Shown: piece after piece, positions 23,362-27,734 of the stretch | Layout of the letters: the number at the start of each line of letters is the position of its first letter | Position numbering within the stretch: position 1 is the first letter of the stretch | Assembly (NCBI GenBank): GCA_934446455.1 | Contig: CAKSEE010000038.1 | Location: 1 to 27,734, forward strand | Direction of reading: 5' to 3' | DNA: 27,734 nucleotides | DNA from: an uncultured Oscillospiraceae bacterium | GTDB taxonomy: Bacteria > Bacillota > Clostridia > Oscillospirales > Ruminococcaceae | Made by a program: the position numbers and the translations under genes | Notes under the pieces: model-generated | What the model was told of the DNA's origin: nothing | Database searches by the model: none | Seen by the model: the letters and a program-made list of their open reading frames with translations, nothing else

Positions 23362-24440
23362 TCAGTCAGCGGTATCGGGCGCATTTTTCGCCGCATTCTC
23401 CTGCTCCCTGAGCACGGAAATCTGCGCGAGCGCCTCCTCCAGTATCGTTCTTTTTGAAATGTGTGAGGAATTGAGCATGATATTCGCGCGGTACAGCACG
23501 TCTATGCACTCTGCAAGATAGCGCTCAGTAAGTCCGCGCACCGCGCCGAACGCCTTGCGCATGACAAACGCCCGCTTTGGCGGGTAGCCGAACGCGGCAG
23601 CGGTCTTGTCGGAATTAAGCCGCGCGTTCTGCCCGAGCTTTGCGCGGTAGAGGTCCACAAAATGCCCCGAAAGCGCCGCCATGATTATGACGAGATCCTC
23701 CTGCTGCGCAAAAAGGTCGTCGAGTATGCGGAAAGCCTCGTCGTTATGCCCTGCGAAAAGCTCCGCTGCAAGCGTATAGACGCCCGCGTCGGTAATGCGC
23801 GCGGTAAGCGAATCTATGTCTGCGCGCGTTATCTCCCCCGCGCCTTTATAGCCGCACAGCTTTTCCGTTTCGTTGGAAACGCGCGTTAAGCTGCACCCGC
23901 ATATCTCCGCCAGATAAACGCCGTTCTCCGCAGAAAGCGCGCAGCCTGCACGGGCTGCCTTTTTCTGCGCCATGGCGCCAACGCGCGCAGGGGTCATGTA
24001 CTTCATCTCGCACACAAAGCCCGCCTTGTCTACCGCGTCCATTATCTTCTTTATCTTTGCCTTGGGCTTCTTGGGGTCTATTTCCACGGAATACTCGCAG
24101 ATTATAAGCACGGTGGTGTCGGGCAGATTCTCTATGAGCTTTGCCATGGCGTTAGCGGAAGCCGTGTCCGTTTCATCGGGGTCAAAATCGGCTATAACAA
24201 CGCATTTGCGCTCCGAAAAGAACGGAAGCGTGTCCACTATATCGGACAGCTCGTTTACATCGGGGCAGCCCGAGAGCTTTGTGAGGTTCATGTCGCGGTC
24301 GCCCTCGCCGAGCGCCGCGTCAATCAGCTTGTCCGTATACAGGCGCGTGAGGTAGTCCTCCTCGCCGTAAAGGAAATAGGCGCGCCCCGGCTGCCCCGCT
24401 TTGAGGTCGGCTTTAAGGCGCGGCTCTTCTATCCTTGCCA

Positions 24441-24441
<1 letters not shown>
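23362..24441 (-). CDS. holA: DNA polymerase III subunit delta
   Basis: Delta subunit of the clamp loader, which opens the sliding clamp. The 359-residue product matches family length. The N-terminus (LKAGQPGRAYFLYGEEDYLT, about 13-32) is characteristic, with an AAA+-like fold lacking a true Walker A. The C-terminal collar region (about 220-340) includes KRAFVMRKAFGAVRGLTERY. Its ATG overlaps the HIT gene stop by one base (TAATG). Confidence 0.92.
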
Positions 24442-24791
<350 letters not shown>

Positions 24792-24856
24792 TCAGTAAAT
24801 TTACGCCGCAGCACGTCGGGCGTCGTTTTTCGTCGAATCCCGCGATAATTTCAACG

Positions 24857-24886
24857 GGCGCGGTCCTTGTAATCAAAGACCGCGCC
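24857..24886 (-). other. Stable hairpin between alaS and the HIT gene
   Basis: Perfect 9-bp stem GGCGCGGTC / GACCGCGCC with a 12-nt loop, eight bases after the alaS stop. There is no T-run after it on either strand (minus strand continues CGTTGAAATT), so it is at best a weak terminator and may instead protect the alaS transcript end or mark a processing point. Confidence 0.6.
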
Positions 24887-24893
24887 TGCGCTC

Positions 24894-27533
24894 TTACTTT
24901 ATATACTTTGCAACTATCTCCGCAGCCTTTGCAAGCGCCTCGGGAATCTTTGCCGCGTTGGGTACGCCCGCCATAGCCTGGTCGGACTTTCCGCCGCCCT
25001 TGCCGCCTGCAACAGCAGCAATCTCCCTTACGATTGCGCCCGCGTTTGCGCCCTTCGCCACTGCGGACTTGGTGCACTTGCACAGAATGCTCGTCTTGCC
25101 GTCCGCCGTGCCTGCAAGCACCGCAACAAGGTCGGCGTGCTTGTCGGCAAGGCTGTCGCCCGCCTTACGCAGACCGTCTGCGCCGGTGTTCTCAAGCGCA
25201 CCCGCTATGAGCGTAACGCCGTTTACATCCTTTTCCTCAAGGCCGCCTAGCTGAGCGTTAGCCGCAGCCTGCGCTATCGCCTCAAGCTTCCTGTCCTTCT
25301 CGCGAAGCTCCGCCATAACGCTCTCCGCACGGTGGGGCAGCTCGTCGAACGTGGGCGCCTTGAGCGCTGCGCACGCCTTTTCAAGGGTGTTCTTGTAATC
25401 GTAAAGCATGGACATTACCGCCATACCCGTTACCGCCTGGATACGCCTTACGCCGCTCGATACGGACGCCTCGGACACTATCTTGAACAGCCCTGCCTGC
25501 GAGGAGTTCGTAAGGTGCGTGCCGCCGCAGAACTCCGTGGAGTAATCACCAACGGACACAACGCGTACAACGTCGCCGTACTTCTCGCCGAAGAGCGCCA
25601 TTGCGCCCCTCTTCTTGGCTTCCTCAATGGGCAGCTCCTCGGTGGTCACGGGGACTGCCGCCATGATAACGCGGTTTACGTAGTTCTCAACCTGCTGTAT
25701 CTCGTCTGCGGTCATTGCGCTGAAGTGGCTGAAGTCGAAGCGGCACTGGTACGGGTCAACGTATGAGCCGCTCTGGTGAACGTGGTCGCCAAGCACGCTG
25801 CGCAGCGCCGCCTGCAGGATATGCGCGCAGGTGTGGTTGCGCTCGGTCGCCGCTCTCTTTTCGGCGTCAACGCGCGCGGTGACGGTGCTGCCCGCAGCGA
25901 AGCCGCCGCTTACAACGCGCCCGCTCGATACGAAAGCGCCGTTTGTCAGCTTCTGCGTGTCGGTTATCTCGATAACGTTATCGCCGCTCATAACCTTGCC
26001 GCAATCGCCTACCTGACCGCCCATTTCCGCATAGAAAGGTGTGTTTTCAAGCACTACGGAAACCTCGTCTCCCTCCTCGCAAAGCTCCGCAAGCACGCCG
26101 TCCTTAACTATGGCAAGCAGCTTTGTTTCGGTTTCAGGCTCGGTGTAGCCCACAAAGTTAGTCTTGAACGCGTCAAGCGCGCTGTTCTTTGCGTTGTCCC
26201 AGCCGCCGCCGAGCTTCTTGTTCTTGCGGGCGGTTTCCTTCTGCACCTTCATGCACTCGTGGAAGCCCTCCTCGTCCGCGGAAAGACCTTTTTCGGAGAG
26301 TATCTCCTTTGTAAGGTCAAGCGGGAAGCCGTAGGTGTCGTGCAGCTTGAATACATCCTCGCCGCAGAGGGTCTTTTCGCCCTTTGCAAGCAGCTCGTCT
26401 ATCATCTCGCCGAGAATCTCCGTGCCCTTGTCAACGGTCTTTGCAAAGCTCTCCTCCTCGGTTCTTATAACCTTCTTGATGTAAGCGCGCTTCTCGTCAA
26501 GCTCGGGGTAAGCGGAGAGGTTCTCTTCTATAACAGTGTCGCACACCTCGTAAAGGAACGGCCCTGTGTAGCCAAGCATTCTGCCGTGGCGCGCCGCTCT
26601 GCGGAGCAGTCTGCGCAGAACGTATCCGCGCCCCTCGTTGGAGGGCAGCACGCCGTCGCCTACCATAAAGGTGGTGCTTCTGATGTGGTCGGTGATAACG
26701 CGGATAGAGATGTCCTTCTGCGGGTCTGCCTTGTACTCAACGCCTACAATGCTGCAAATCTTCTTCATTATGTTCTGAACGGTGTCCACCTCAAAGAGGT
26801 TGTCAACGTCCTGCATAACGCACGCAAGGCGCTCCAGGCCCATGCCCGTGTCGATATTCTTTGTCTTGAGCTGGGTGTAGTTGCCGTGACCGTCGTTGTC
26901 AAACTGCGTGAATACGTTGTTCCATATCTCGATTATGCGGTCGCAGTCGCCAACTTCCTCAAAGTTGTCCTGCCCGATGTGGTCGAACTTGCCATACTTC
27001 TCGCCGCGGTCGTAGTGAATTTCGCTGCACGGACCGCACGGACCGCTGCCGTGCTCCCAGAAGTTGTCAGCCTTGCCGAGCCTGATTATACGCTCGCGCG
27101 GAACGCCAACCTCGTTCGCCCAGATGTCGCCCGCCTCGTCGTCCTGCTCGTAAATCGTAACCCACAGCCTCTCGGGCGGAATCTCAAGCACCTTTGTAAG
27201 GTACTCCCACGCCCACGCTATAGCCTCGTGCTTGAAGTAGTCGCCAAAGGAGAAGTTGCCGAGCATTTCAAAGTAAGTGCCGTGGCGCGCGGTCTTGCCA
27301 ACGTTCTCAATGTCAGGCGTGCGAATGCACTTCTGGCAGGTGGTAACGCGGTGGCGCGGCGGCTCCTCTATGCCCTGAAAATACTTCTTAAGGGGCGTCA
27401 TGCCTGCGTTGATAAGCAGGATAGAGTTGTCCCCCTGCGGTACGAGCGGGAAGCTCGCAAGGCGCAGATGTCCCTTGCTCTCAAAGAATTTAAGGTAGCT
27501 CTCACGCAAATCATTTAAGCCTGTCCATTTCAT
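24894..27533 (-). CDS. alaS: Alanine--tRNA ligase
   Basis: Charges tRNA-Ala and edits mischarged Ser and Gly. The 879-residue product is full length. The catalytic core is at the N-terminus (LRESYLKFFESKGHLRLASF, then GDNSILLINAGMTPLKKYFQ). The editing domain zinc motifs are HTCAH near 566 and CGGTH near 668, and the C-terminal Gly/Lys-rich DHHA1-type domain ends with GGGKSDQAMAGVPNAAKIPE. The Shine-Dalgarno (GGAAAAGG) is weak and close. Its own promoter lies at 27607-27635; the short leader shows no T-box structure. Confidence 0.97.
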   Translation of the reverse strand: MKWTGLNDLRESYLKFFESKGHLRLASFPLVPQGDNSILLINAGMTPLKKYFQGIEEPPRHRVTTCQKCIRTPDIENVGKTARHGTYFEMLGNFSFGDYFKHEAIAWAWEYLTKVLEIPPERLWVTIYEQDDEAGDIWANEVGVPRERIIRLGKADNFWEHGSGPCGPCSEIHYDRGEKYGKFDHIGQDNFEEVGDCDRIIEIWNNVFTQFDNDGHGNYTQLKTKNIDTGMGLERLACVMQDVDNLFEVDTVQNIMKKICSIVGVEYKADPQKDISIRVITDHIRSTTFMVGDGVLPSNEGRGYVLRRLLRRAARHGRMLGYTGPFLYEVCDTVIEENLSAYPELDEKRAYIKKVIRTEEESFAKTVDKGTEILGEMIDELLAKGEKTLCGEDVFKLHDTYGFPLDLTKEILSEKGLSADEEGFHECMKVQKETARKNKKLGGGWDNAKNSALDAFKTNFVGYTEPETETKLLAIVKDGVLAELCEEGDEVSVVLENTPFYAEMGGQVGDCGKVMSGDNVIEITDTQKLTNGAFVSSGRVVSGGFAAGSTVTARVDAEKRAATERNHTCAHILQAALRSVLGDHVHQSGSYVDPYQCRFDFSHFSAMTADEIQQVENYVNRVIMAAVPVTTEELPIEEAKKRGAMALFGEKYGDVVRVVSVGDYSTEFCGGTHLTNSSQAGLFKIVSEASVSSGVRRIQAVTGMAVMSMLYDYKNTLEKACAALKAPTFDELPHRAESVMAELREKDRKLEAIAQAAANAQLGGLEEKDVNGVTLIAGALENTGADGLRKAGDSLADKHADLVAVLAGTADGKTSILCKCTKSAVAKGANAGAIVREIAAVAGGKGGGKSDQAMAGVPNAAKIPEALAKAAEIVAKYIK

Positions 27534-27606
27534 AGCCTTTTCCGTCCTTAGATTTATAGATTTACAGTTATTTCCATGTTATTGATGTAATAACGCATAC
27601 ACATTT

Positions 27607-27635
27607 ATTATAAAGCTATTTCCCGCGATTGTCAA
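27607..27635 (-). promoter_or_regulatory. alaS promoter
   Basis: On the minus strand TTGACA (27630-27635) and TATAAT (27607-27612) are exactly 17 bp apart, consensus in both boxes, about 70 nt upstream of the alaS ATG. Confidence 0.85.
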
Positions 27636-27650
27636 GTAGTATATTAGCTG

Positions 27651-27693
27651 TTGTCCAAAAAATCACTGTAGTGCTACAATAGATATTGGACAA
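27651..27693 (+). promoter_or_regulatory. Possible divergent promoter flanked by an 8-bp inverted repeat
   Basis: TTGTCC (27651-27656) and TACAAT (27675-27680) are 18 bp apart on the plus strand. TTGTCCAA (27651-27658) and TTGGACAA (27686-27693) are exact inverted copies around the -10 region. An A-rich stretch with GGTTGAG follows, but no start codon appears before the window ends. It could be an autoregulated promoter of the next gene or the end of an insertion element. Confidence 0.4.
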
Positions 27694-27734
27694 AGAAAGA
27701 AAAAAGGTTGAGAGATAGACCAAAATCTGCTAGA

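Noticed and set aside
24857..24886. A strong intrinsic terminator after alaS
   Set aside because: The stem is perfect but no T-tract follows, so it is listed only as a hairpin.
25776..27518. A 580-codon plus-strand open frame opposite alaS
   Set aside because: Antisense shadow of a full-length alanyl-tRNA synthetase in GC-rich DNA; no start signal and no family features.
27534..27606. A T-box leader upstream of alaS
   Set aside because: The leader is only about 70 nt and has no terminator hairpin or T-box sequence.

Overview
The window looks like chromosome of a fairly GC-rich, Gram-positive gut- or rumen-type clostridium, most likely Oscillospiraceae/Ruminococcaceae. The reasons are a GH94 cellobiose phosphorylase without signal peptide, a bacterial V-type ATPase operon, strong AGGAGG-type ribosome-binding sites, TTG and GTG starts, RNase M5, and TTGACA/TATAAT promoters with 17-18 bp spacing. 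The species assignment is inference. No rRNA, tRNA, CRISPR array or complete mobile element was seen. Both ends (about 1-260 and 27640-27734) are AT-rich and look unlike the genes between them.

Left to right: (a) a degenerate AT-rich stretch with a strong 14-bp hairpin; (b) cellobiose phosphorylase on the minus strand, with its own terminator and a promoter carrying a LacI/CRE-like operator; (c) a tight minus-strand cassette of overlapping genes (sigma-region-4-like DUF1492 protein, XRE repressor, ImmA/IrrE metalloprotease, zinc-dependent phospholipase C-like protein) behind one promoter with an internal palindrome; (d) a nine-gene plus-strand V-type ATPase operon (G/H-like stalk, C, I, K, F, E, A, B, D) ending in a bidirectional hairpin; (e) a minus-strand group of PilZ protein, membrane dCache-PAS-GGDEF cyclase, ParA-like ATPase and ComFB-domain protein; (f) a long minus-strand run from alaS through HIT protein, holA, rnmV, MBOAT O-acyltransferase, DHHW/AlgX-like protein and RluA-type pseudouridine synthase to a lipoprotein.

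The part most likely to be a new system is 13999-18420. A cyclic-di-GMP synthase, a PilZ protein with altered binding motifs and a ComFB-domain protein (a family reported to bind cyclic dinucleotides) sit together. The ComFB gene overlaps the 3' end of an orphan parA by ATGA, in the place where parB would normally be. The ComFB protein has a long Lys/Ala/Pro-rich N-terminal tail of the kind ParA partner proteins use. This suggests a ParA positioning system whose adaptor senses a cyclic dinucleotide. That is a hypothesis from gene arrangement and motifs and has not been shown. The second candidate is the repressor-protease-phospholipase cassette at 2863-5069, which resembles a domesticated lysogeny or damage switch with a possible membrane-active effector.
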